A model generated the notes under the pieces. That model was given only the letters and a program-made list of their open reading frames with translations, had not been told where the DNA came from and did not search any database. From Cryobacterium breve (GTDB lineage: Bacteria; Actinomycetota; Actinomycetes; Actinomycetales; Microbacteriaceae): a stretch of 64,000 bases of DNA. The translations under genes were made by a program, and so were the position numbers. Below, piece after piece: positions 18,564 through 28,389 of the stretch. Where the stretch lies: the NCBI RefSeq assembly GCF_027594785.1, contig NZ_CP075584.1:2728001-2792000 (forward strand), given 5' to 3'. Every line of letters begins with the position of its first letter. Position 1 is the stretch's first letter.

Positions 18564-19502
18564 ATGGCAGAACAGCACGCAGGACCCGTCGTCACCGTCC
18601 TTGGCCTCGGCGCAATGGGCCTCCCCATGGCGACTCGATTGGCTTCGGGACTCAGTGTCCGCGGTTTCGACCTGCACGAGAACCGGCGGATCCTGGCCGC
18701 CGGCGCGGGGGTGCAGGTGTTCGCTTCGGCGCGTGAGGCGGTGTCGGGGGCCGAGTTGGTGCTCCTCGCGGTGAGGAACGGCGAGCAACTGGAAGACGTT
18801 CTTTTCGGAATATCCGGGGTGGCGGAGGTACTTGCTGCCGGGTCCGTCGTCATCCTGACGAGCACCGTCGGGATGGACGCGATCCCTCAGACGGCACGCC
18901 GGTTGTCCGTACTCGGAATTGAGCTCGTCGATGCTCCGCTCTCGGGCGGTCCGGTGCGGGCCCTGGCGGGTGAACTCCTCATCGTCGTAGGCGCCCGCGC
19001 CGGGGCGTTGGCCCAGGCGAAGCCGGTTCTCGACCTTCTCGCGTCCACGCTGAGCATTGTCGGAGACAAGCCGGGCGACGGCCAGGCGCTCAAAACGGTC
19101 AATCAGTTGCTGTGCGGGGTACACATCGCCGCCGCCGCCGAGGCACTGGCATTGGCCGACGCGCTGGGTCTCGACCCCGTCTCGACCCTGGCTGCTCTGG
19201 AACTCGGCGCAGCGGGATCGTTCATGCTCTCCAATCGGGGCCCGCGCATCCTTCAGGCCTATGACGAGGCTGAAGTCGAGGTCTTCAGCCGCTTGGACAT
19301 CTTCGTCAAGGACATGGGCATCGTGGGAACCGCGACCCGCGCAGCAGGACTTCCCTCACCCGTGGCTGCCGCCGCCGAACAACTCTTCCTCCTCGGCCAT
19401 GCACAAGGTCTGGGAGCAGCGGATGACTCCGCCCTGATCAGGGTGTTGGCGCCGAGCCGGCGGCGCTCACCGGGCGGTGCCGGCCCAGCGACCTCGCGTT
19501 AA
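18564..19502 (+). CDS. NAD(P)-dependent 3-hydroxyacid dehydrogenase, L-threonate dehydrogenase-like
   Basis: About 312 residues of the 3-hydroxyisobutyrate dehydrogenase family. Nucleotide fold VLGLGAMGLPMATRLA, substrate loop DAPLSGGPVRAL, and the catalytic lysine in KTVNQLLCGVH. The pairing with a DUF1537 kinase matches LtnD, which oxidises a four-carbon acid sugar at C2 before kination. I infer this role; the family also includes tartronate semialdehyde and other reductases. Its TAA shares the TTAA at 19499-19502 with the stop of the converging aldo/keto reductase. Confidence 0.75.
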   Translation: MAEQHAGPVVTVLGLGAMGLPMATRLASGLSVRGFDLHENRRILAAGAGVQVFASAREAVSGAELVLLAVRNGEQLEDVLFGISGVAEVLAAGSVVILTSTVGMDAIPQTARRLSVLGIELVDAPLSGGPVRALAGELLIVVGARAGALAQAKPVLDLLASTLSIVGDKPGDGQALKTVNQLLCGVHIAAAAEALALADALGLDPVSTLAALELGAAGSFMLSNRGPRILQAYDEAEVEVFSRLDIFVKDMGIVGTATRAAGLPSPVAAAAEQLFLLGHAQGLGAADDSALIRVLAPSRRRSPGGAGPATSR

Positions 19503-20335
19503 ATCTGCGGGGAATCGAATGTCGCCGGGTCGCCACTCGTGCGCAGCCCCGATTCGAGGCCGTCGATGTCAGCCATCTCCGAGATCGTGAGGCTGAAATC
19601 GAAGACGTCGATGTTCTCCCGAACTCGCTGTGCACTTGCTGATTTGGGGATGACGACGAAGCCGTGCTGGATATGCCAGCGCAGAATCACCTGTGCGGGT
19701 GTCTTGCCGTGACGGGCGGCGAGTTCGAGCACAATCGGGCTGGCGAGATCCTGGCCTTGCCCGAGCGGACTGTACGATTCGACGGTGATCCCGCGCTCGA
19801 CCGAGTATTTCGAAAGCGCCGCCTGTTGGAAACTGGGGTGAAGCTCGATCTGGTTGACCGTCGGAACAACGTGGCACTCGGCCAGCAGGCGATCGAGGTG
19901 TGGTGGCAGGAAATTGGACACTCCGATGGCTCGGACGGCACCGTCCTCGTAGAGTTTCTCCAGCGCCCTCCAGGTGTCGACGTAAAGGTCATGTCGAGGG
20001 TACGGCCAATGGATGAGATAGAGGTCGATGGTCTCGACGCCCAGTTCTCGACGGCTCTTCTCACAAGACGCCAGGGTGCTCTCGTAGCCCTGTCCGGCGT
20101 TCGGGAGCTTCGTTGTGATGAAGATCTCAGTACGGGGGATACCGCTTTCCCGGATCGCCAGGCCAACCCCGGCCTCGTTGCGGTAGGCCGCAGCCGTGTC
20201 GATGTGTCGGTAGCCGGCCTCGAGCGCTCGCGCCGTCGCCTGGGCAACCTCGGGCGGTGGGATCTGGTAGACGCCAAAACCGAGTTGGGGGATTTCGACG
20301 CCATTGTTCAGGGCAATACGGGGCACGTTCGACAT
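19499..20335 (-). CDS. Aldo/keto reductase, 2,5-diketogluconate reductase-like
   Basis: 278 residues with a complete TIM-barrel pattern: GFGVYQI, HIDTAAAYRNEAGVG (Asp and Tyr of the tetrad), TKLPN (Lys) and LIHWPYP (His), then GVSNF and the NADPH-binding IPKSASAQRVREN. It should reduce a sugar aldehyde or ketone with NADPH. Located inside the acid-sugar locus on the opposite strand, 30 bases downstream of a second aldo/keto reductase, so the two are probably cotranscribed. Confidence 0.85.
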   Translation of the reverse strand: MSNVPRIALNNGVEIPQLGFGVYQIPPPEVAQATARALEAGYRHIDTAAAYRNEAGVGLAIRESGIPRTEIFITTKLPNAGQGYESTLASCEKSRRELGVETIDLYLIHWPYPRHDLYVDTWRALEKLYEDGAVRAIGVSNFLPPHLDRLLAECHVVPTVNQIELHPSFQQAALSKYSVERGITVESYSPLGQGQDLASPIVLELAARHGKTPAQVILRWHIQHGFVVIPKSASAQRVRENIDVFDFSLTISEMADIDGLESGLRTSGDPATFDSPQI

Positions 20336-20365
20336 GAATTCTCGTCTCGTTCTCGAAGGGGTTTT

Positions 20366-21342
20366 CTATCGGCAATATGCGGGCATCGGGCCGCGCAGGG
20401 AACTGCAGGCGTTGTCGCAGGCGTCCACGAGTTCGGCGGAAAGGGGCCCGTGCGAGGCGGCCTCGATGTTGGCCCGCAGCTGTTCCACATGGGAGGCCCC
20501 GAGCAGGATCGCTCCGACGTCGACGTGGCTCAGCAGCCAGCGCAAGGAGAGTTCCACGAGTGAGAGCCCGGCGGAGTCGGCGACTGTGGCGAGTGACTCG
20601 ACCGCTGCAAAAAGTCGGGGATCCCAGTACCTCTTCTGGTACATCGTGGCCAGCTTCGAGGTGCCGAACCGCCCAGCAAGCGGCGCCGCCGTGAAGGTGT
20701 GCCGGCCAGTGAGAAGCCCCCCGGCCAACGGGTTATAGACCATGGTGAGGATCCCGGTCGTGCGGGCGAACTCGAGATATTCGTCTTCGACTCGCCGGGC
20801 AACCATATTGAAGAGCTGCTGGGCTACGACGGGTCGCGGAGCGCCGACTGTATCCGCGACGTGATTGAGTTCGCTGATCTGCCAGGCCGAGTAGTTGGAT
20901 ACGCCCAGGGCTCCGATCGAGCCCTCGCGGACGAGATCGACGATCGCGGTCAGTGTTTCCTGGAGCGGGGCCCGGCGATCCGGTTGGTGGAGGTAGAAGA
21001 GATCGATGTGGTCGGTGCCGAGGCGGCGGAGGCTGCCCTCTACCGAACGCCGCAGGCCAATGGCCGACAACGGCGAATGGTCGCCGGCATCCGGATGCGG
21101 CACGCCGGCTTTGGAAGCCAGCACCACCGAGGCGCGCCGCTTGGACAGCAGGGGTGCCAGGATTTCCTCGCTCGCGCCCCCGCATAGCCGTTGGCCGTGT
21201 CGATGACGGTGATGCCGGCATCGAGCGCTGCGTCCAGAATCGACGCGGCCTCGCCAGCGTCAACCGTGTCGCCGAAGGTCATTGTTCCGAGAACAAGCTG
21301 GGACACAGGCAGGTTCAGGCCGTCGAGAAGAGTTCCGTGCAT
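20366..21342 (-). CDS. Aldo/keto reductase, second family
   Basis: About 325 residues after repair. ATG 21342 has AGAGGA upstream on the minus strand. It reads LVLGTMTFGD, VIDTANGYAGG, LASKAGVP, FYLHQPD, GVSNYSAWQ and ILLGASHVEQLRANI, typical of the YakC/AKR11-13 type. The Asp/Tyr/Lys/His tetrad is present. A G-run of five (C-run at 21177-21181 on the plus strand) should be six, which joins NGYAGGASEEILAP. The low identity to the neighbouring reductase argues against recent duplication. Confidence 0.8.
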
Positions 21343-21491
21343 GCGTGAGTTCCTCTGGTGCGGTGGGCGGTGGGTAGGTGGCCCGGGGTGGCACTGGCGA
21401 AAGCATACTGCCCGCTGCCGGACGATTCTGCCCGGTGCTGTGGTCTCGAACGAGCCCGGTTCCGGCGAGTCCGAATTGTTACTTTCGGCGA

Positions 21492-21520
21492 TTGACAACT
21501 CAGGACGGTTCCTCGATGAT
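21492..21520 (+). promoter_or_regulatory. Promoter of the kinase/racemase-fold operon
   Basis: TTGACA at 21492-21497 and GATGAT at 21515-21520 are 17 bases apart. A TCAGAC motif at 21526-21531 resembles half of the FadR-type site at 18474, so the same regulator may act here. Confidence 0.5.
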
Positions 21521-21568
21521 AAGTCATCAGACGTCATGCGTCTTACATCAAAGGAGATGCACCGGCCC

Positions 21569-22240
21569 ATGAAAATCGCGATCTTGCACACCAGCTTTGT
21601 CTTCGTATCCGTTGAACCCGTGATCAACAACCTCATCGCTGAACTCATCCCGGACGCCGAGGTCATTCACTTCGTGGATTCAGACGTCCTCGCCACGGTC
21701 GTTCGCGAGCAGGGAATCTCCACCCGCAGTGAGGAACGCATGACGCACCTGGCGCAGGCAGCGGAGGCCGCGGGTGCCGACATCATCTTCTCTGCATGTT
21801 CATCTCTCGGTCCGGCACTCGACGTGGCGGCCCGCAACGTCACGACCCCCGTCGTGAAGATCGACGATGCCATGGCGGTTCGCGCAGCCGCCGAGGGCAA
21901 CCGCATTGGTGTTCTCGCCACCGTGCCCACCACCCTGGCCCCCACGTCGGACCTGATCCTCGCCAAAGCGGCCGGCCTGGGGCGGACGGTCACCATCGAG
22001 CAGCGCCTCTGTGCGGGTGCCTTCGACGTTCTGATGTCGGGGGACCGGGAACTGCACGACTCCATGGTCATGGAACAGGCGCTTGAACTGGCTGCCACCG
22101 TCGACATGATCGTTCTCGCCCAGGCATCGATGTCCCGGTTGGCCACCCTCCTCGCGGAGAAGACCCAGCGGCCGGTGTTGACGAGTCCTCGGATCGGGGT
22201 CGAATACCTGGCTCAGAGGGTTGCGGAGCTTGTCGCGTGA
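21569..22240 (+). CDS. Asp/Glu racemase-superfamily protein with one catalytic cysteine
   Basis: 223 residues. ATG 21569 is chosen because AAGGAG lies at the right distance; the ATG 12 bases earlier has no spacing from it. The first half has the elbow IIFSACSSLGPALD, whose cysteine aligns with the first catalytic residue of the family. The second half has IVLAQASMSRLA where two-cysteine racemases have a second Cys-Thr/Gly motif. It should therefore not be a two-base racemase; a decarboxylase, isomerase or lyase is more plausible. It overlaps the DUF1537 kinase start by GTGA, implying coupled function in sugar-acid breakdown. Confidence 0.7.
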   Translation: MKIAILHTSFVFVSVEPVINNLIAELIPDAEVIHFVDSDVLATVVREQGISTRSEERMTHLAQAAEAAGADIIFSACSSLGPALDVAARNVTTPVVKIDDAMAVRAAAEGNRIGVLATVPTTLAPTSDLILAKAAGLGRTVTIEQRLCAGAFDVLMSGDRELHDSMVMEQALELAATVDMIVLAQASMSRLATLLAEKTQRPVLTSPRIGVEYLAQRVAELVA

Positions 22241-23712
22241 GCGTGAGCGATCTCGTTCCGGGAACACGGGAATCCGGTGAGCTGCTGTCCGCTGGACCAG
22301 GTGTCCTGCATGTCGCGGACTCGCGGCTGCGCATCCGGGAGTTGAATGCGGCCGCCGGGATCCTCGTCATCGTCCTCGACGACGATCCGACCGGGAGCCA
22401 GTCCGTTCAGGATGTCCCGGTCCTGACCCGCTGGACTCCGGAGGATCTCCGTTGGGCGTTCGGACAGCCGGCCGACGGATTCTTCATTCTCACGAATACG
22501 CGCGGCCTCAACCCCAGCGAGGCTCGCACGACGATTCGCGACGTCGCCGAGGCCATTGAGCGGGTCGCCGGAGAACTCGCCACACCGTACACGCTGATCA
22601 CCCGCGGTGACTCAACCCTTCGCGGGCACTACCCGCTCGAGACCGACGAGTTGATCGATATCGCTCGCTCGGCCGGCCGGCCATACGACGCCCTGCTCAT
22701 CGCCCCCGCCTATATTGCTGCCGGTCGAGTCACCCAGAATGACGTGCACTACGTCGGTCAGGGCGACTATTTCGTGCCCGTTGGCCTCACGAACTACGCG
22801 CAAGACGCAACATTCGGTTTCGCGAGCTCGAATCTCCGCGACTACGTCCAGGAGAGGACGAACGCTTCTATCACCTCCGAAGATGTTGTGAGTCTCAGTC
22901 TGGAAGACATCAGAATCGGCGGTGCGGAACGAGTTCGCGATGTCATCCTGTCCTGCACGACAGCCACTCCGCTGATCGTGAACGCCGTTGATGAGGCCGA
23001 TCTGGATGTGGTTGTGCTCGGTCTCCTCCAGGCGGAAGAGGCTGGGGCCAGGGTCCTGAGCCGGACAGGCCCGTCCTTCGTGGCCGCCCGGCTCGGACTC
23101 GCCGGTCGAATCCCGCTCTCCCATTCTGAGATCTTCGCCGCCGGGGCCCGGCCGGGCAATGGCCTGGTTGTCGTTGGTTCCCACGTTCATCTCACCACTC
23201 TGCAAGTGGCCAGGGCCGCGCAGGAATTCCCGCATCTCGCCACCGTGGAACTGGATGTGCCCAGACTGCTCGACCCCTCGCAGGCCGCTCTCGAGGTGGC
23301 GCGCTGTGGTGATGCCCTCGTCGCGGCGCTGCGCGAGTCAGACACCCTGCTGGTGACGAGTCGCCAGGCGGTCGTCGGCACGACGGGACACTCCAGCCTC
23401 GTCATCGCCCAGACGGTCTCGCGCGCCCTGGTCGCCCTGACTGCACGGGCCGTAGCCGAGGTCGACATCCGCTGGGTGCTGGCCAAAGGCGGAATCACCT
23501 CAAGCGACATCGCCACTGACGGACTCGAGATCAGGCGAGCAACCGTGGCCGGGCAGCTGTTTCCCGGGATCGTTTCCGTCTGGGTGCACGAGGGTGACAG
23601 CAGCCCGAGGCTCAAAGGTCTTCCCTATGTCGTCTTTGCCGGGAACGTCGGCGATGAGGCCACTCTTGCCGAGGCAATCAGGATCCTGCAAGGCCCCCCA
23701 ACGCTCAGCTGA
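22237..23712 (+). CDS. Four-carbon acid sugar kinase family protein (DUF1537)
   Basis: 491 residues, slightly longer than usual because of about 40 extra N-terminal residues. LVIVLDDDPTGSQSVQDVPV is the substrate-domain signature, ITRGDSTLRGHYP a second conserved loop, and VLAKGGITSSDIA the nucleotide-binding loop of the C-terminal domain. OtnK, DtnK, LtnK and DenK of this family phosphorylate tetronates or their keto forms. The GTG start overlaps the preceding stop. The enzyme that would use the phosphorylated product (PdxA2, OtnC aldolase) is not in this window. Confidence 0.85.
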   Translation: MSVSDLVPGTRESGELLSAGPGVLHVADSRLRIRELNAAAGILVIVLDDDPTGSQSVQDVPVLTRWTPEDLRWAFGQPADGFFILTNTRGLNPSEARTTIRDVAEAIERVAGELATPYTLITRGDSTLRGHYPLETDELIDIARSAGRPYDALLIAPAYIAAGRVTQNDVHYVGQGDYFVPVGLTNYAQDATFGFASSNLRDYVQERTNASITSEDVVSLSLEDIRIGGAERVRDVILSCTTATPLIVNAVDEADLDVVVLGLLQAEEAGARVLSRTGPSFVAARLGLAGRIPLSHSEIFAAGARPGNGLVVVGSHVHLTTLQVARAAQEFPHLATVELDVPRLLDPSQAALEVARCGDALVAALRESDTLLVTSRQAVVGTTGHSSLVIAQTVSRALVALTARAVAEVDIRWVLAKGGITSSDIATDGLEIRRATVAGQLFPGIVSVWVHEGDSSPRLKGLPYVVFAGNVGDEATLAEAIRILQGPPTLS

Positions 23713-23747
23713 CTGCCACCGGCGGTAGTTCCTCTCCACGCACGTCG

Positions 23748-23794
23748 ATGCACCACACCCACCCAGTCCCATGCACCGATACACCCCATGCACC
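23748..23794 (+). repeat. Three ATGCACC repeats upstream of the sugar-binding protein
   Basis: ATGCACC occurs at 23748, 23771 and 23788, each followed by an A/C-rich tail such as GATACACCCC. They lie in the leader before AAAGGAG and ATG 23812. A role in regulation is possible but only inferred from position. Confidence 0.45.
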
Positions 23795-23811
23795 AATACA
23801 AAGGAGTAGTA

Positions 23812-24783
23812 ATGCGAAAGATTACCGTTACAGTCGCAATGATGGCCGCTGTGGCATTCGCCCTCACCGGTTGCAGTGCCGGAGCCTCATCCACGAGCCC
23901 CGCATCGTCCGCCGACGCGAAGCCGACCTATGTGTTCCTGCCGAAGTCGCTGAACAACCCGTACTGGGTTGACGCCCGCAAGGGGATGGAAGACGCCGCG
24001 GCCAAGATGGGCGTCACAGCCAAGTTCCTCGGCCCGGACACGGACGACGCGGCCGCCCAGGTCGCGATCTTCGATTCGATTCTCGCCACGAACCCCGCCG
24101 GCATCGCCATCTCTCCCAATGACCCGGCGAGTGTCCTGGACGACATCGCCAAGGCGACGGCCGCCGGCATCCCGGTGATCGCCTGGGACGGACCGGTACC
24201 CAACAGTGACGTGCTCGGCTACATCGGAACCGACAACGTCGCGGCGGGAGCCCAGGCCGGCGAAGCCCTCGCCAAGAGTGTCGGCAACAAGGGCAAGGTC
24301 GCGGTCGTGATCGGCAGCTTGAGCGCCGTGAACCTCAACCAGCGCCTGGAGGGAGTGAAGAAGGCCCTCGCGAAGCACCCCGACATCCAGCTCGTCGCCA
24401 CCGAGGTATCCGGTGAATCGATCGCCACCGCGCAGACGGCCTCGGAGACGATCCTGCAGGCCAACCCGGACCTGGCCGGATTCATCGGCATCGGCGGATC
24501 GGACTTGCCCGGTATCGCCGGCGCACTGAAGTCGGCCAACAAGTGTGGCGCCATCAAGGCCGTCGGCTTCGACGTTGTGCCGCAGGGCATTGAGGGAATG
24601 ACCGGCGGATGCGTCGATGCGCTCATCTCGCAGAAGCCGTTCGGCATGACCGCGCAGGCGCTCCAGATCCTGTCGGACTTCCACGGCAACACGTCCAAGC
24701 TGGACAAGAACTTCATCGTCGACACCGGCGTCGTGACGGTCACCCCGGACACGCTCGCCGAATTCCAGAAGACCGCACACTAG
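23812..24783 (+). CDS. Ribose-type sugar-binding lipoprotein of an ABC transporter
   Basis: 323 residues. Lipobox LTGC places the mature protein on the outer face of the membrane. The type I periplasmic-binding fold reads YVFLPKSLNNPYWVDARKGMEDAA, GIAISPNDPASV, IPVIAWDGPVPNS, YIGTDNVAAG and IKAVGFDVVPQ, as in RbsB and autoinducer-2 or pentose binders. It is followed by ATPase and permease genes. An intergenic hairpin without a T-tract lies after it and probably stabilises its message, giving excess binding protein over the other subunits. Confidence 0.9.
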   Translation: MRKITVTVAMMAAVAFALTGCSAGASSTSPASSADAKPTYVFLPKSLNNPYWVDARKGMEDAAAKMGVTAKFLGPDTDDAAAQVAIFDSILATNPAGIAISPNDPASVLDDIAKATAAGIPVIAWDGPVPNSDVLGYIGTDNVAAGAQAGEALAKSVGNKGKVAVVIGSLSAVNLNQRLEGVKKALAKHPDIQLVATEVSGESIATAQTASETILQANPDLAGFIGIGGSDLPGIAGALKSANKCGAIKAVGFDVVPQGIEGMTGGCVDALISQKPFGMTAQALQILSDFHGNTSKLDKNFIVDTGVVTVTPDTLAEFQKTAH

Positions 24784-24792
24784 TCCCACTCT

Positions 24793-24826
24793 GCGGCGGG
24801 GCCGGCACGCCAGCCGGCCCCGCCGC
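24793..24826 (+). terminator. Intercistronic hairpin after the binding-protein gene
   Basis: A perfect 14-base stem (24793-24806 with 24813-24826) and a 6-base loop, ten bases after the stop. No T-run follows and the operon continues, so partial termination or mRNA 3'-end protection is more likely than full termination. Confidence 0.7.
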
Positions 24827-24858
24827 ATCCAATCGCCCCCAGCACGAAGGAGTCTGCA

Positions 24859-26374
24859 ATGACGGAGCATCCGCTCATCGCCATGCGCGGCGTGGTCAAG
24901 AGGTACCCGGGAGTCGTCGCCCTCCGCGACGTCAGCCTGTCGGTTGAAGCCGGCGAGGTCATGGCTCTCGTGGGGGAGAACGGTGCGGGGAAGAGCACCC
25001 TCCTCAAGATCCTTGCTGGCGCAGCGCGCGCCGACGAAGGCGTGATCGAAATATCGGGCGAGATCGCTCAGATCCATTCGCCCCGGGAATCCCAGGCCAA
25101 CGGAATCGCCGTCATCTACCAGGAACTCAACCTCGCGAACGATCTCAGCGTCGCCGAAAACATCTACGTCGGCCGCGAACCGAAGACCCGGTTCGGAACA
25201 GTCGACTTTCGGGCCATGAGAACGGGATCCGCGGGGCTGCTGGCAAGCCTGGGCATTTCCATCTCCCCGGACGCGATCGTCGGCGACCTCAACATCGCAC
25301 TGCGTCAGATGGTGGAAATCGCCAAGGCGCTTCTGGTCCGGGCCCGGGTGGTTGTGATGGATGAACCGACGTCCTCACTGACTGAAGAAGAGGTCGAAAC
25401 CCTGCTTTCTCTCGTCCGGCAGGCTCAGCGCGAACGGGGTCAGCGTGATCTACGTGTCCCACCGCATGCGCGAGATCTTCGAGATCGCCGACCGAATCAC
25501 CGTGATGCGTGACGGTTCGGTCGTTGGAGTTCGGGATGCGGTCTCGACCAGCCCGAACGAGATCGTTCAAATGATGGTCGGCCGCGAACTGGAGGATCTC
25601 TACGGGGTGCGGACAGTTGCCGTGGATGAGACCGCCACGCCTACCCTCGAAGTGCGCGGCCTCAGCTCGGGGCCGCTGCTGCACGACGTGAGTTTCTCTG
25701 TGCGTCCGGGAGAGATCCTCGCCCTTGCCGGGCTGATCGGCGCCGGTCGCAGCGACGCTGCCCTGACGATCTTCGGCGCGGTCAAGCGACGCGGCGGCGA
25801 AATTCTCATCGACGGGCAGGCGTTGCCGTTGCGGTCGCCGAACGAAGCCATGGCGGCCGGAATCGGTTTCGTCCCCGAGGATCGGAAACGGCAGGGACTC
25901 TTTCTGCAGTTGCCGGTCAGGGAGAACATGTCATCGGCGTCCCTGCCGATGATCAGCCGACTCTCGCTGGTCTCGCGGCGACAAGACCGCACCCTCGCGC
26001 GACGTTACGCGGGCCAACTCGGTTTGCGCGAGTCCGCGATCGAAGTCCCGGTCGGCACCCTCAGCGGCGGGAACCAACAGAAGGTCGTGTTGGCGCGCTG
26101 GCTGGCGCGAGTTCCCCGGCTCCTTATCCTCGATGAGCCGACGCGCGGGGTCGATGTCGGTGCAAAGGCCGAGATCTACCAGCTGATTCGGACGATCGCG
26201 AGTGAGGGGGTCGCCGTGCTGGTGATCTCCTCGGAGCTCAGCGAGGTATTGGGCATTGCCGATCGCATCATGGTGATGCGTGAGGGACACGGCGTCGGCG
26301 AACTCGATGCTGCCGATGCAACAGAAAAAAGCGTTATGGCCATGGCCACCGGAGTTCAGGAAGATGCCTCATGA
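24859..26374 (+). CDS. Duplicated sugar ABC transporter ATPase, RbsA type
   Basis: About 504 residues after repair. First half: Walker A GENGAGKST and Walker B VVVMDEPTSSL. Second half: altered Walker A LIGAGRSD, signature LSGGNQQK and Walker B LLILDEPTRGVD. Two fused ATPase halves with one degenerate site are the RbsA/MglA design. It energises import with the adjacent permease at the cytosolic face. The break is CAGGCTC at 25420-25426 where CAGCTC is expected, giving VRQLSANGVSVIYVSHR. GAAGGAG precedes ATG 24859. Confidence 0.9.
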
Positions 26375-27417
26375 CAATCAATGGAAAGACCGTGCAGCCG
26401 GCGACGGGTAGCCTCCCGGGGCCCGGCAGCGGGCCGGTACCGACGAACGTTCCCACGCTCACCTCACGGATCGGTCACCGGCTCCGGAGAATCGTCACCG
26501 CCCGGGAGTCGACCCTCGCCGGTGTCGTGCTCCTGCTGGTGATCTTTCTCTCCTGGGCGTCACCGTATTTCTTCACCGTCGGGAACCTCACGGTCGTCGG
26601 CCGCCAGATTGGGCTGGCACTGATCATCAGCGTCGGCATGACGTTCGTGATCCTGATTGGCGGTATTGATCTTTCCGTGGGATCCGTGGTCGCCCTTGTC
26701 AGCGTCCTCACCGGAGAGTTCATGGTGACGATCGGTTTGTCGCCCATCGTCGCTGTTGTTCTTGCCCTGATCAGCGGCGCAATCGTTGGCATGGTCAACG
26801 GAATGATCAACGCATTCGCCGGCATACCGTCGTTTGTCGTGACCCTGGGAATGCTTGCGGTGGCGCGAGGGCTCTCCCTGGGGATCACGAGCGGGTCGAC
26901 GATCAGCGGATTTCCCCCGGGCTTCCTGTATCTGGGCCAGGGCTCGTTCCTGGGAATCCCGATCCCGGTCTGGATCGCAGCCATCGTCGCCCTGTCCGCC
27001 CACTTCGTCCTGACCCGAACGACCTTCGGCCGTCACATCTATTTCGTCGGATCGAACGAGGAAGCGGCCAAGCTTTCCGGCATCCGTGTGCGCCGGGTGA
27101 AGATCTCCGTCTTCGTCATTTCATCGAGTCTGGCTGCCGTGTCGGGAATCCTGGAGACTGCGCGCCTGAGCGTGGGCCAACCCGCTGCCGGGAACGGATA
27201 TGAACTCCTGGCGATCGGGGCAGCCGTCATCGGCGGTGCCAGCCTCTTCGGTGGTGTGGGTGGCATATTGGGTACAGCACTCGGGACCTCCCTGCTTCTT
27301 CTCATCCAGAATGCTCTTATCCTCCTGGGGATCTCCGCTTACTGGCAGCAGGTCTTCAGCGGGGTCATCATCGTCGGCGCCGTAGCCCTGAACATGTGGC
27401 GGAAACAACGCAGCTGA
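26371..27417 (+). CDS. Sugar ABC transporter permease, RbsC type
   Basis: 348 residues. ATG overlaps the ATPase stop (ATGA). A polar N-terminus of about 50 residues precedes eight to ten membrane segments with the family motif IGGIDLSVGSVVALVS and the EAA-like loop GSNEEAAKLSGIRVRRVKISV. It forms the channel of the ribose-type importer together with the ATPase. Confidence 0.9.
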   Translation: MTINGKTVQPATGSLPGPGSGPVPTNVPTLTSRIGHRLRRIVTARESTLAGVVLLLVIFLSWASPYFFTVGNLTVVGRQIGLALIISVGMTFVILIGGIDLSVGSVVALVSVLTGEFMVTIGLSPIVAVVLALISGAIVGMVNGMINAFAGIPSFVVTLGMLAVARGLSLGITSGSTISGFPPGFLYLGQGSFLGIPIPVWIAAIVALSAHFVLTRTTFGRHIYFVGSNEEAAKLSGIRVRRVKISVFVISSSLAAVSGILETARLSVGQPAAGNGYELLAIGAAVIGGASLFGGVGGILGTALGTSLLLLIQNALILLGISAYWQQVFSGVIIVGAVALNMWRKQRS

Positions 27418-27503
27418 CTGCTCGGCCCGACAGCACTGCGGCGTCTCGCCGCCCACAATCCCGCACAACAGCACAATCCCGCGCAATAGAAGGAGCAACA
27501 ACA

Positions 27504-28389
27504 ATGAAGGTAGTCATCACCGGAGCGCATGGCAAAGTCGGCCGCGCTGCCACAGAGGCGCTTCTGGCCGCCGGCCATGAGGTTCTCGCTACGGACCTGA
27601 CCCGTCCAGGATTCGAGCGTCGCGCGGAAGGATCTGCACGCTACCAGATGGCGGACCTGACGGATGCCGGTGAAGCCTTCGCCGTGGTTCGCGGTGCCGA
27701 TGCAGTGGTGCATGTCGCGGCGATTCCGGAGCCGACCGGCAACCCGGCCCATGTCGTGTTCCGCACGAACCTGATGGCCACGTTCAACGTTCTCGAAGCC
27801 GCCGTGCGTTTCGGAGTGAAGCGCTTCGTGAACATCTCGAGCGAAACCGTGCCCGGATTCTTCTTTCCCGAGCGCGATTTCCTGCCCGACTACGCGCCCG
27901 TCGACGAACAGCATCCGGCCCACCCGCAGGATCCCTATGCGCTCTCGAAGCACTTCGGGGAGCAGGCTCATGAACGCGGCGGTCGAGCGATCCGATATCC
28001 GGGCCATCTCGATCCGTCCGAGTTGGGTGCAGAACGAGGGCAACTACGAACAGAATCTCGGCCCACAGGTCCGCGACGCATCCGTGCTGAGCCCGAACCT
28101 CTGGAGCTACATCGACGCGTACGACCTCGCCGATGCCATTGTGCTGGCGACAGAGTCCGACCTTCCCGGCCACGAGGTCTTCTACATCGCCTCACCGGAC
28201 AATGTGGGTGGCCGTGACTTCGCGGAGATCCTGCACACCTACTATGGCGACAAGATCGAGCTTCGCCCGCTCGACCGCGTGGATGCCTCCGGCATCTCCA
28301 GCGCGAAGGCCCAGCGCATGCTCGGGTGGGCACCCAAGCGTTCCTGGCGTGACTACCTTGACTCGGATGGCCGGGCCCTCGTCAAATGA
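27504..28389 (+). CDS. NAD-dependent epimerase/dehydratase family protein
   Basis: About 294 residues. Rossmann motif GAHGKVG, then DLTDAGEAFAVVRGADAVVHVAAIP, active-site Ser (ISSETVPGF) and YALSK, the extended-SDR YxxxK. It may oxidise or dehydrate the imported sugar acid; such proteins include D-erythronate and uronate dehydrogenases. The break is CAGGCTC at 27963-27969 (CAGCTC expected), giving HFGEQLMNAAVERSDIRAIS. AAGGAG lies before ATG 27504. The stop overlaps the next start (ATGA). Confidence 0.8.
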
